Origin: a virus
Direction: 5' to 3' (one strand)
IMG/VR virus record: IMGVR_UViG_3300017917_002114
Span: 1-20,021 of that record
Length of the DNA: 20,021 nt
In this document: positions 1 to 6,483 of the stretch, piece after piece
Position numbering within the stretch: position 1 is the stretch's first letter
How the letters are laid out: each line of letters opens with the position of its first letter
Position numbers and translations under genes: made by a program
Notes under the pieces: model-generated
Told to the model about the DNA's origin: nothing
Seen by the model: only the letters and a program-made list of their open reading frames with translations
The model's database searches: none

Positions 1-1225
1 GAAATGTATCTTCCCCAATTTCGCTGATTGCTACAAGAGCTGCTTCTCCTACTGAATTATTTTCTACGCTATAATATATGCTACTTTGACTGCCTTTACT
101 AGTAAACTTATCGTCAATAAACTTACAAATATCTCTTAATATTCTAGCCTGAGCTTGGACAGGAGTGCTGTTATGCTGCCACTCTGCTACCTGTATTAGA
201 CTAGGAATTTCTAAAACTTGTATAGCGGCAGGGTCTCCACCTGTTCCTAGGCTAGGATCTAAACTAACAATATAAGTGCAGGCAACATCTATTTCTTTGT
301 ACCATCTAGCCTGACCCATACGCATTATAGGTTCTTTGCCTTCTAAGTTAGCTAAAATTATACTGCTAATTAATGTTTCATCGAAAATCAAAAACTTACA
401 TTCGTGTTCACGTTCAAATCGCTCTATGCCCACTCGACTGCGTTCAGTGTCTGCCCATTTTTCATCTCTATCAGGATGTTGACTCCAAATTGCCATATAA
501 GGGAAGAAACCGTTTCGACCTAATTCTTGTTCATTACCGTATTCGTCAAACTTTTTATTAGCTTCGTTCCAAATCATAGCAAACTGATCTTCGTCACTGT
601 TTGGTGTTGACGTAATAATTGCCTTACCGCCAGTAGCCAGCGTTGGAGAAATAGAGGTCCAAAATTCAACGGCTATATTAGGTTCAACATAGGCAAACTC
701 GTCACAGTATAATAACGACACAGACATACCACGACCTGTTGTTTCAGTGGTTGTTTGAGCTACTATACGACTGCCGTTATCAAATTCTATACTTTGTTTG
801 TTATAACTTGTAACACCACACCTTATATGATCCGGGCATAATTCGTATCCATAGCGAATACGTTGCATAATTTCTTGGGCACCAGTATATTTGTGAGCGG
901 CAATTAGTATTGTACTGTCTGGTACAAACATAGCATACCATAACAAATAACCCACTGCTGTAGTAGTCTTTCCCATCTGACGACCTAGCATATTAACGCT
1001 AAATCTATGGCCGTGATAACTTTCTAATAGTTCAGTTTGATACTCGTATGGAATATACTTTAATTTACCCTGCGTAGGATGTTGAATAAAAAAGTAATTG
1101 CTTAGAAAAAACCTAGGTCCTGTATCTTGATCAGAACAAGCCAACAGATCTTGAATTTGCTCTTCAGAGTATCGTTGAGTGGCGTTAGCCTTTTTAACTA
1201 ATTGATCTATATTTTTTAGTGCCAT
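1..1225 (-). CDS. 17: Large terminase subunit, gp17-like (C-terminus beyond left edge)
   Basis: ATP-driven DNA packaging motor and headful nuclease; it would dock on the portal and cut concatemeric DNA. I translated it by hand from the ATG at 1225: 408 codons are in the window and the frame stays open at base 1. Visible motifs are a Q-motif-like YQTE near residues 62-65, Walker A GRQMGKTT at 81-88 (Lys86), Walker B LLYCDEFA at 171-178 (Asp175, Glu176), the coupling motif TSTPN at 205-209, the first nuclease acid in SLDPS (Asp323) and a likely second in SVENNS (Glu388). The third nuclease acid would lie outside the window. T4 gp17 is 610 aa, so about two thirds is present. The start is preceded by no Shine-Dalgarno, only a late-promoter-like box 5 nt upstream, and a terminator separates it from the upstream gene. 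Family assignment is secure. Confidence 0.96.
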   Translation of the reverse strand, partial: MALKNIDQLVKKANATQRYSEEQIQDLLACSDQDTGPRFFLSNYFFIQHPTQGKLKYIPYEYQTELLESYHGHRFSVNMLGRQMGKTTTAVGYLLWYAMFVPDSTILIAAHKYTGAQEIMQRIRYGYELCPDHIRCGVTSYNKQSIEFDNGSRIVAQTTTETTGRGMSVSLLYCDEFAYVEPNIAVEFWTSISPTLATGGKAIITSTPNSDEDQFAMIWNEANKKFDEYGNEQELGRNGFFPYMAIWSQHPDRDEKWADTERSRVGIERFEREHECKFLIFDETLISSIILANLEGKEPIMRMGQARWYKEIDVACTYIVSLDPSLGTGGDPAAIQVLEIPSLIQVAEWQHNSTPVQAQARILRDICKFIDDKFTSKGSQSSIYYSVENNSVGEAALVAISEIGEDTF

Positions 1226-1230
1226 AACTT

Positions 1231-1238
1231 TATTTACA
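1231..1238 (-). promoter_or_regulatory. Late-promoter-like box (TGTAAATA) of gp17
   Basis: Read on the minus strand this is TGTAAATA, a 7/8 match to the T4 late promoter TATAAATA. Only AAGTT (5 nt) separates it from the gp17 ATG, and it follows the U-tract of the upstream terminator after one or two bases. If initiation follows T4 spacing, the transcript would begin at or beside the start codon. Promoter function is inferred from the motif and its position. Confidence 0.6.
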
Positions 1239-1239
1239 G

Positions 1240-1267
1240 AAAAAAATAGGCTCCGAAGAGCCTATTT
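1240..1267 (-). terminator. Intrinsic terminator with UUCG tetraloop after the 230-aa gene
   Basis: A perfect 10-bp stem (1244-1253 with 1258-1267) encloses a loop that reads TTCG on the minus strand with a C-G closing pair, the classic stable UUCG tetraloop. The stem is followed on the minus strand by seven T residues (three of them shared with the stem). It lies 15 nt past the stop of the 230-aa gene and just before the gp17 promoter box, so it should insulate gp17 from upstream transcription. Confidence 0.92.
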
Positions 1268-1281
1268 GAAGCGAGTGCTTC

Positions 1282-1974
1282 TTACATTGTTCCGCACTCT
1301 TTAAGGCCGTGTACCGGACACTCCTTGCCTTTTGGTGTATGATTACACTTAGCCTTTTTACCTTCCGCAATGAACTCTTGATATTCTCTATATAATTGTT
1401 GTTCGACAGTTTCCATAGGGTTAGCCCTTGCCAAGCCAGCCTGTCTTTCTCTATGATCTCCATCATTGGGATCATACGCAAATTTATTACTGTCATGAGA
1501 TGGAACGTCTTTAGGATCGTTTGGTTGATTGTCGAATCCTTCTTCTTGTTCCTTGTTGTCGCCTGTTATAGCATCACCGGCTGCTCCGCCAACGGCAGCA
1601 CCTAGAGGTCCACCTAAAGCAGCTCCTAATCCTGCACCAGCCATTGTGCCTAATAGGCCTTCTTCAGCTGGTTCATTCATTGTATCTATTAAACGTTTCA
1701 TACTGTCCATGTCAGACCCTGCAGGCATAGACTGTACAGGTTGTTGTTCAGGTTGGCGATGACCTACTCCTGCTAGGCTCATAAGGTCTTGAAGCATATT
1801 GCTCAATTCTTCGCCACTGCCAGCAGTCATATTAATGGAAGCAGGTGATGATGATCCAGGCATCATGCCGCACTCGTCTAGTGTTTCTTTGTTAAGAACT
1901 TCAGTATCTTTATAAACTCTAGGGTTGTTCTCATCTAATTCAGATAATCTTTTTAAAACGTCTATCATTTGCAT
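1282..1974 (-). CDS. Probable head/core-associated protein of 230 aa, unknown function
   Basis: No firm family is recognised. The N-terminus (MIDVLKRLSELDENNP) is charged and helical. The middle is low-complexity, rich in Met, Ser and Gln. Residues about 108-137 form a glycine-zipper-like stretch (GAGLGAALGGPLGAAVGG), followed by an acidic, Asn/Asp-rich region. Near the C-terminus EYQEFIAE (about 197-204) strongly resembles the T4 internal-protein leader YQEFIAE, which contains the (L/I)xE cleavage site of prohead protease gp21. The last 26 residues hold C210, H212, C219, H222 and C227, a possible zinc knuckle. It starts 2 nt after the preceding gene stop with an AAGGA Shine-Dalgarno, so the two are translationally linked, and it ends at a strong terminator. 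A scaffold/core or internal-head role is an inference from the cleavage-like motif and the location between the terminase genes. Confidence 0.72.
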   Translation of the reverse strand: MQMIDVLKRLSELDENNPRVYKDTEVLNKETLDECGMMPGSSSPASINMTAGSGEELSNMLQDLMSLAGVGHRQPEQQPVQSMPAGSDMDSMKRLIDTMNEPAEEGLLGTMAGAGLGAALGGPLGAAVGGAAGDAITGDNKEQEEGFDNQPNDPKDVPSHDSNKFAYDPNDGDHRERQAGLARANPMETVEQQLYREYQEFIAEGKKAKCNHTPKGKECPVHGLKECGTM

Positions 1975-1976
1975 AG

Positions 1977-2588
1977 TTATTTCCTTGGATCCTTTGATTG
2001 AACAATAGGACTCTTATTGTTTTGAGGAGCATCTGTGTTAAATGATGCTTTGTCTTTTGTTCCTTGGTCTGCATTTGCAGCTTCTGGAATAACTTCGCCT
2101 CTTTCTTTTCTTTGTAGCTTTAAAATATCATTCAATTCTTTTACAAAATTAGAATTATATTTGTCGCCATAAAAATCCTCAAATTTAGCATTTTCAGCTT
2201 CTTTGTAATCGGGATCTTTTAGTAAAGCTTCAGTCCTTGGTTCTACAGGTTTTTGATATTCTTCGTAAGGTTCGTTAGGACTTCTTACTACTAATCTATC
2301 TTTTCCTATTTGAAGGTTGTGTGTAAGATATTCAATTAGCTCATACTGTGTGGTTGGATAAGCTAAGGTGACCTCGTAAATGCTAACTTCCATATTTTTT
2401 AACTGAGGAAAATCTAGTGGCAGCTCCTGTATAGGTGTTTTGCCGTTCTTTTTAAATCCAGATACTTCATATCGATCTAGAAGTGTTTTTAAGCTAGTTT
2501 CTTGCTCAGTAGTCATATCTCCTGCTACCTTTACTTTAAAGGTATAGGATTTTTTGCTCTCAGATAGATGTTCTTTAAAAGTTTTCAT
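1977..2588 (-). CDS. Candidate internal head protein with capsid-targeting leader (203 aa)
   Basis: The first ten residues, MKTFKEHLSE, closely parallel the capsid-targeting leader of T4 internal proteins (MKTYQEFIAE). They end in LSE, which fits the (L/I)xE consensus cut by the T4 prohead protease gp21. Cleavage would leave a mature protein beginning SKKSYTFKV. Residues about 14-95 look like a compact alpha/beta domain with alternating strands (FKVKVAG, EVSIYEVTLAY). The remainder is polar, charged and probably disordered (EPYEEYQKPVEPRTE and a Lys/Asn/Asp-rich tail), typical of head-packaged proteins. It begins 17 nt after gp16, with AGGAAAAAGG upstream of the ATG, and is followed after 2 nt by the 230-aa gene. 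Packaging in the head and cleavage are inferred; no enzymatic fold is recognised. Confidence 0.75.
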   Translation of the reverse strand: MKTFKEHLSESKKSYTFKVKVAGDMTTEQETSLKTLLDRYEVSGFKKNGKTPIQELPLDFPQLKNMEVSIYEVTLAYPTTQYELIEYLTHNLQIGKDRLVVRSPNEPYEEYQKPVEPRTEALLKDPDYKEAENAKFEDFYGDKYNSNFVKELNDILKLQRKERGEVIPEAANADQGTKDKASFNTDAPQNNKSPIVQSKDPRK

Positions 2589-2605
2589 AACCTTTTTCCT
2601 ATCAA

Positions 2606-3082
2606 CTATTTACCTAATTTCTTTAGTTTTTCTAGTATGCTGTTACGGTCAGTGATAATATACCCTTCGCCTTCTACAGTATTACTTTCACTGTTACCGT
2701 GTTTTTTCTCAATGGCTAATTTTTTTAACTGTAAATCAACCATTTTAAGTTTCTTTTCAATTTTATTTGTTTTTGCAGTTATGGCGGCGTTCATCATTTG
2801 AGCAGCCACTTCAAACATTCTAGAGCTATATCTTGCTTCTACATTCATGCCCAAATCCATTAGGTCGTCGTAGGCCTGTTCTGCTTTAATTGCTAGTGCG
2901 TCTAATTCAGCATCGCTGATATCCCCTAATCCTTTGACTCTAGGCAGTGCGGCGGATATCTTATCAAACTCTTCTAGCTTTTCTTGAAGATCAATAGTAG
3001 GAACTTGTACGTCAGTTTTAGGCTCCTCAAGCTCTTTTTCGGTGCTTTCTATGTTTAAAATTTCTTCTAGTTTCTTAGTCAT
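2606..3082 (-). CDS. 16: Small terminase subunit, gp16-like
   Basis: Regulatory subunit of the packaging motor; in T4 it forms rings that recognise concatemeric DNA and stimulate gp17. The 158-aa length matches T4 gp16 (164 aa). The family layout is visible: an acidic, flexible N-terminus (EKELEEPKTD), a helix ending in YDDLMDLGMN, the central helical hairpin (RMFEVAAQMMNAAITAK followed by a Lys-rich coiled coil, KMVDLQLKKLAIEKK), and a short C-terminal tail containing TDRNSILEKL. It sits 8 nt after gp4. Unlike in T4, it is separated from gp17 by two genes and a terminator. The assignment rests on helical architecture, size and context, as gp16 is poorly conserved in sequence. Confidence 0.8.
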   Translation of the reverse strand: MTKKLEEILNIESTEKELEEPKTDVQVPTIDLQEKLEEFDKISAALPRVKGLGDISDAELDALAIKAEQAYDDLMDLGMNVEARYSSRMFEVAAQMMNAAITAKTNKIEKKLKMVDLQLKKLAIEKKHGNSESNTVEGEGYIITDRNSILEKLKKLGK

Positions 3083-3090
3083 ATTTTTAC

Positions 3091-3534
3091 TTATCTTTTC
3101 TTTTTGCCATTATGGAAAAGATCGTGCTCATTTATAACTCTAAATGTTAATCCGTTATTTTTACACCAATTTCTTGCTGCCGCCCATTTGGCTAAATTCT
3201 TAACATATTGAGCTTGATTATATGGGTTTTTACCTACCTTTTCTAAGACCATTTGATTTTCAGGTTTTACTTCCCATATTTCTGCGTGTTTCTTTTGATT
3301 TTTGTCTATGTAGACGACTAAAAAATCCGGAACGTATACTGTTGGTTTTCCGGTCAACGGATCTCTGTATGGAATTTTAACACTTTCACTGGCCCATTGT
3401 TGTATGGCAGGATTTTCATCGCACATCCTCATTACAGAAAGCTCCCATGAACTTCTGTATATCGGTGTTCGTGTGCCTACGTATTTGTCTGGGTTTTTTA
3501 ATTTGTAAGCATCTTTAGCAAACTTTAAACTCAT
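3091..3534 (-). CDS. 4: Head completion protein gp4 (PD-(D/E)XK / TnsA-like nuclease fold)
   Basis: Homologue of T4 gp4 (also called gp50/4), a late head-completion protein thought to trim or protect packaged DNA ends before tail joining. At 147 aa it matches the family (T4 about 150 aa). The N-terminal signature is present (MSLKFAKDAY, then NPDKYVGT and YRSSWEL), with Glu31 in SSWE, the catalytic PDF at 69-71 (Asp70) and EVK at 88-90, which together form an intact PD-(D/E)XK site. The Lys/Arg-rich C-terminus (GKKKR) is consistent with DNA binding. The ATG overlaps the TGA of the preceding 125-aa gene (ATGA), implying translational coupling; gp16 follows 8 nt downstream. Confidence 0.92.
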   Translation of the reverse strand: MSLKFAKDAYKLKNPDKYVGTRTPIYRSSWELSVMRMCDENPAIQQWASESVKIPYRDPLTGKPTVYVPDFLVVYIDKNQKKHAEIWEVKPENQMVLEKVGKNPYNQAQYVKNLAKWAAARNWCKNNGLTFRVINEHDLFHNGKKKR

Positions 3535-3908
3535 GGAAGAATATTTCGTTGTATTTCGTCAGCCGGTAATTGATTCAATACTATGCCCAAACTACTGCTT
3601 TTAAATCTATTATAATTTAAAATTTCTGCAACAAGGCCGCTAATTTCTACATTTGTTAGGCCGCCAAGGGTATCTAAAATTTTTATTGCATTTAGTCCAT
3701 CTCTCTTAGCCTGTGATAAAATAACTATAGATGTAGATTCTGCTGCCATAGGCTGAAAGCCTCTCTTTTCAAAAAAAGCAGACATTGCAGTTAAAGTAGG
3801 GCCGTCTAATTCAATTGGACTTTCGTAGTAATTGTCAAAAAGTTTTACAGTTGCATCGGAGCTACTGGCGCTCGTGTCTATTGGAATATTATTATATAAT
3901 TTTTTCAT
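3531..3908 (-). CDS. Conserved T4-like phage protein of unknown function (125 aa)
   Basis: I do not know a function for this protein, though its pattern looks familiar from marine T4-like phages. It has a short polar N-terminus (MKKLYNNIPIDTSASSSDA) followed by an all-helical core: LTAMSAFFEKRGF, then SIVILSQAKRDGLNAIKILD, then VAEILNYNRFKSS, ending in IQRNILP. There is no signal peptide, membrane segment or metal site. It overlaps the gp54-like gene upstream and gp4 downstream by 4 nt each (ATGA at both ends), so it is firmly part of one translational unit of baseplate and head-completion genes. A small structural or assembly role is the simplest inference; an enzymatic role has no support. 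Confidence 0.8.
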   Translation of the reverse strand: MKKLYNNIPIDTSASSSDATVKLFDNYYESPIELDGPTLTAMSAFFEKRGFQPMAAESTSIVILSQAKRDGLNAIKILDTLGGLTNVEISGLVAEILNYNRFKSSSLGIVLNQLPADEIQRNILP

Positions 3909-5071
3909 GTTCCGCCGCCTACATTTCTAGATGTAGCCTGTGTATTCTTTGATTGGTCAATGTTTTTAAAAATTTCTATCCCTGCAGGAGCAAGTTTAGC
4001 GTTTGCTGCATTTTGAGCGTTGTCAACAAAACTTCCTGATCCTACTGCCGCGGCTGCAAAGACTCCATTAAGAACACTATAACCTTCTTGTTTTAAGCCT
4101 TCTTTTTTAATTGATCGTGCGTTCTGTGCTAAATTTTTTGTTTGTATTGCTACTCTTAATAAATCTGCACCGCTGAGAGGACCTTCTTGTGTTAGTGTAC
4201 CAAATATGTCAGATGCTCCTGCTAGTAAACCGCCGGGACCTAATATGCTCTTTGTTCCTCGACCTGCGATTGACAACGGGCTTGGACTATTATCGTAATG
4301 TTCTCGTTGGAATCCGGGATTTTCTTTTGAGATAGGAGTATTTGCAAGATCATAATAAACGGCCTCGTATGTAAGAGTCATTCGACTATCAAGTAATCTT
4401 TGCCCGTTAGTTTGATCTAAGTTTGCTGGACTCCATTCAGTAATAATAGGATTAATTAGTGTAACTGTATTAAATTTTTTCCTGTTCAATAGATATATTG
4501 TTATTGAATTAAAGAAAGGTTCTGTTTGACCGTTGTTTAAACCATATGCATAAGCACGAGTAGCATATTTTGTATCTCTAAAAGCCTCAGGAATAGATCT
4601 TTCCTGTCCTTTGGTATTACCTACAGTAGCGCCAGCATACCTACTATCTGCAAAATAGTATTGATAATAATTTTTCCATAAATTTGAAGTAACATTATTC
4701 ATGTCATCATGGAATGTTATGCCTATAGGATTGTAAGTTAATTTTGTTTGAATAACAGATTTTCTATTATACTGATTTACTGTTTCGGTGTTAATTGTTA
4801 TTCGAGGTTGGTCAACAGTCTTACAAAGTAAACCTACTTTAGATGAGTGTCTATTATACCAGGTATCATCTATTGCAGGAAATACTAATTTTTCTTTTAT
4901 TCTAGGATTAAAATTGAATACTACAAAATAGCTCCAACCAGCCTTAGGTGTTAGCCCGTAGTTTTCGTCTGCATATAGTCGTGCGGCATGTTTGTAGTCT
5001 TTGAGGTATCCTTGTTCTGCAAATACGCCGCCTGCAAAATTGGATAAAAATTGTGTAAATGCATTAGCCAT
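3905..5071 (-). CDS. 54: Tail-tube initiator / baseplate protein, gp54-like
   Basis: It probably sits on the baseplate hub and nucleates polymerisation of the gp19 tube. The resemblance to T4 gp54 is one of architecture. Strand-rich segments of the tube-protein fold are present: RITINTETVNQYNRKSVIQ, the motif LTYNPIGITFHDDMNNVTSNLWKNYY split over about 110-135, and INPIITEWSPANLDQ with MTLTYEAVYYD around 205-240. These are followed by a Gly/Ala/Ser-rich C-terminal tail (LGPGGLLAGASDIFG), as in gp54. It is 388 aa against 320 in T4. It starts 39 nt after the methyltransferase gene with no Shine-Dalgarno, only a late-promoter-like box 5 nt before ATG, and overlaps the next gene by ATGA. gp48 or another tube-fold baseplate protein is the main alternative. 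Confidence 0.62.
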   Translation of the reverse strand: MANAFTQFLSNFAGGVFAEQGYLKDYKHAARLYADENYGLTPKAGWSYFVVFNFNPRIKEKLVFPAIDDTWYNRHSSKVGLLCKTVDQPRITINTETVNQYNRKSVIQTKLTYNPIGITFHDDMNNVTSNLWKNYYQYYFADSRYAGATVGNTKGQERSIPEAFRDTKYATRAYAYGLNNGQTEPFFNSITIYLLNRKKFNTVTLINPIITEWSPANLDQTNGQRLLDSRMTLTYEAVYYDLANTPISKENPGFQREHYDNSPSPLSIAGRGTKSILGPGGLLAGASDIFGTLTQEGPLSGADLLRVAIQTKNLAQNARSIKKEGLKQEGYSVLNGVFAAAAVGSGSFVDNAQNAANAKLAPAGIEIFKNIDQSKNTQATSRNVGGGT

Positions 5072-5076
5072 AACTT

Positions 5077-5084
5077 TATTTATT
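5077..5084 (-). promoter_or_regulatory. Late-promoter-like box (AATAAATA) of the gp54-like gene
   Basis: The minus strand reads AATAAATA, 7/8 to T4 TATAAATA, followed by AAGTT and the ATG at 5071. The box, spacer length and even the spacer bases are the same arrangement as at gp17. No Shine-Dalgarno is visible. Functional assignment is inferred. Confidence 0.6.
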
Positions 5085-5110
5085 CTAATAAAATTATGGT
5101 GCTTTTTCGA

Positions 5111-5758
5111 TTAAGGCATAAGATTTTTGTAAAGATCTATAACTGCTTCTCTAGTAGGTCCTAGATAATCGTTGTTAATAATTTCAAAGTCTATGCAGTC
5201 TTTCCAAAAAATTCTTAATTCAGTATTAGCTTTTTCTTCTATAATTTTTCCGTAAGGAAAATATGTCAAAGTTTCTATTAAATTAATTTTAGGATACCCT
5301 ATAAGCTTATTGTTTTTTTGATCAAAAATCCATCTATGGTGTATAGCGCCTTTAAACTCGTCTCGATACTGTAATTCATAATACTTGCTAGGTACCGCAA
5401 TAAATCCTTCTTTAGCAATCTTGGGCATATACCTCAAGGCCGCCATAGGATAGGCTATGTCCTCTAACGTATGTGTACAATTACAAAAATCAAATTTACC
5501 ATGTCGTTCAACATAATCAAAAATTTGTTGCCAATCTTCGTACTGATTTATGTCGCCTAAAAAACTGTGTTTGTCTGTTAAGTTATTAGGCCTTAAGTCA
5601 AAGGTATGTGTTAATAGATCAGGTGAGAAGGGATTATGACTAGCACCTATATCTATCATTCTAAAATTTTCTGTTCTTTCTTTTAATTTCTGAACGTGAG
5701 AAATAACCTCAGGTCGTCCATAAAGTTCTTCTTTATGAAGATATATCTGTTGCGGCAA
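5111..5758 (-). CDS. SAM-dependent methyltransferase-like protein (accessory gene)
   Basis: Residues 34-40 MIDIGAS match motif I of class I SAM-dependent methyltransferases, with an acidic residue after the second strand (FDLRP, Asp54). FDFCNCTHTLEDI at 89-101 matches motif IV and the post-motif seen in small-molecule and sugar methyltransferases of the FDxVxxxHVLEH type. At 215 aa it is one catalytic domain without an obvious target domain. The substrate cannot be read; a sugar or nucleotide-sugar is plausible given the RmlC/SDR genes elsewhere in the window. The start is TTG at 5758: an in-frame stop lies two codons upstream, and GGAG at 5765-5768 is spaced 6 nt from the TTG. It follows the gp19 terminator hairpin, so it may be expressed at a low level by read-through or from a promoter I cannot see. 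Confidence 0.75.
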   Translation of the reverse strand: MPQQIYLHKEELYGRPEVISHVQKLKERTENFRMIDIGASHNPFSPDLLTHTFDLRPNNLTDKHSFLGDINQYEDWQQIFDYVERHGKFDFCNCTHTLEDIAYPMAALRYMPKIAKEGFIAVPSKYYELQYRDEFKGAIHHRWIFDQKNNKLIGYPKINLIETLTYFPYGKIIEEKANTELRIFWKDCIDFEIINNDYLGPTREAVIDLYKNLMP

Positions 5759-5774
5759 AGTTTACTCCAAAGTA

Positions 5775-5808
5775 AAAGGCATATATACGTAATTGTATAT
5801 ATGCCTTT
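5775..5808 (-). terminator. Strong hairpin terminator after gp19
   Basis: A perfect 14-bp inverted repeat (5775-5788 with 5795-5808) encloses a 6-nt loop, and the minus-strand 3' side ends in TTTT. It lies just past the gp19 stop and before the methyltransferase start. The stem is AU-rich in its upper half with a GGC/GCC base, and the U-tract is short, so termination may be partial. On the plus strand it has only three U residues. Confidence 0.8.
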
Positions 5809-5825
5809 AGACAAAGTCAACCAAA

Positions 5826-6452
5826 TTAACCGGTTGCTAATGTTCTTAGAGTTCTTCCAACAGCGCCACCGATACCGACTGGAGTATTAGATCCGTCAAC
5901 TTGGATAGCATTATCGTATTTGATTGTTAATGTGATATCAATTGGATCACTGCTCGAATAATCTGTGTTAGAGTACACAGTATTCTGCAAATAACAACCA
6001 GTTAATTCAAATGTTTCTAAAACTCTTGGTTCGTTAGCACCATTACCGCCGTCTAGGATTTCTATTCTTGTCAAAAACTTGTAATCTATGCCGCTAGATG
6101 CAGAGCTTTGTTCAAAAAAGTCGAACTGTTTCTGAATTTGCTCTCCAACTAATCTACTAACTTCACCTGTAGCATCATCTCTTACTACTAATGAAATGTC
6201 TGTCCAAGTGTAACGTCCTGCGTAATTAATCTTACTGTTATAAACGTGTAATTCGATGTTATCAAAGCTTACGCCTGGTCGTGTAACATTCATTACCTGT
6301 TTGGTTAGTTCAGTAGTAGGTTTAGATACTCCAAAGTTTTCTAGAGACACCCTAAATCTGTACTTCAACTTGGGCATTAATAAGCCCTGAGAAGTAGCGC
6401 TCTGACCTGTTGGTAGAGGTACTGTAAATTTACTTAAACTAGTGATTGCCAT
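5826..6452 (-). CDS. 19: Tail tube protein gp19
   Basis: Major protein of the inner tail tube through which DNA passes; hexameric rings stack inside the gp18 sheath. It is 208 aa (T4 gp19 163 aa). Features of the tube family are visible: the N-terminal strand LKYRFRVSLENFG, the conserved core VTRPGVSFDNIELHVYNSKI, the segment AGRYTWTDISLVVRDD, a central helix (LVGEQIQKQFDFFE) and the C-terminal strand IDITLTIKYDNA. Placement directly downstream of the sheath gene is the T4 order. A Shine-Dalgarno AAGGAG (6460-6465) lies 7 nt from the ATG, a late-promoter-like box lies just upstream, and a strong hairpin follows the stop. Confidence 0.95.
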   Translation of the reverse strand: MAITSLSKFTVPLPTGQSATSQGLLMPKLKYRFRVSLENFGVSKPTTELTKQVMNVTRPGVSFDNIELHVYNSKINYAGRYTWTDISLVVRDDATGEVSRLVGEQIQKQFDFFEQSSASSGIDYKFLTRIEILDGGNGANEPRVLETFELTGCYLQNTVYSNTDYSSSDPIDITLTIKYDNAIQVDGSNTPVGIGGAVGRTLRTLATG

Positions 6453-6473
6453 CTAGATGCTCCTTGTTCCTTG

Positions 6474-6481
6474 TATTTAAT
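6474..6481 (-). promoter_or_regulatory. Possible late promoter box (ATTAAATA) of gp19
   Basis: The minus strand reads ATTAAATA, 6/8 to the T4 late consensus, in the 31-nt gap after gp18 and 21 nt before the gp19 ATG. In contrast to gp17 and gp13 there is room for a leader with the AAGGAG site. The match is weak, and it would allow tube protein to be made independently of the long sheath transcript. Confidence 0.4.
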
Positions 6482-6483
6482 CA

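Noticed and set aside
1230-1605. Short ORFs on both strands over the 230-aa gene and the terminator
   Set aside because: They lie in other frames of the 230-aa gene or cross the terminator, lack ribosome sites, and resemble no protein.
5076-5095. AT-only inverted repeat TTTATT-AG-AATAAA after the methyltransferase as a terminator
   Set aside because: Six A-T pairs with a 2-nt loop is not stable, and it overlaps the better explained promoter box of the gp54-like gene.
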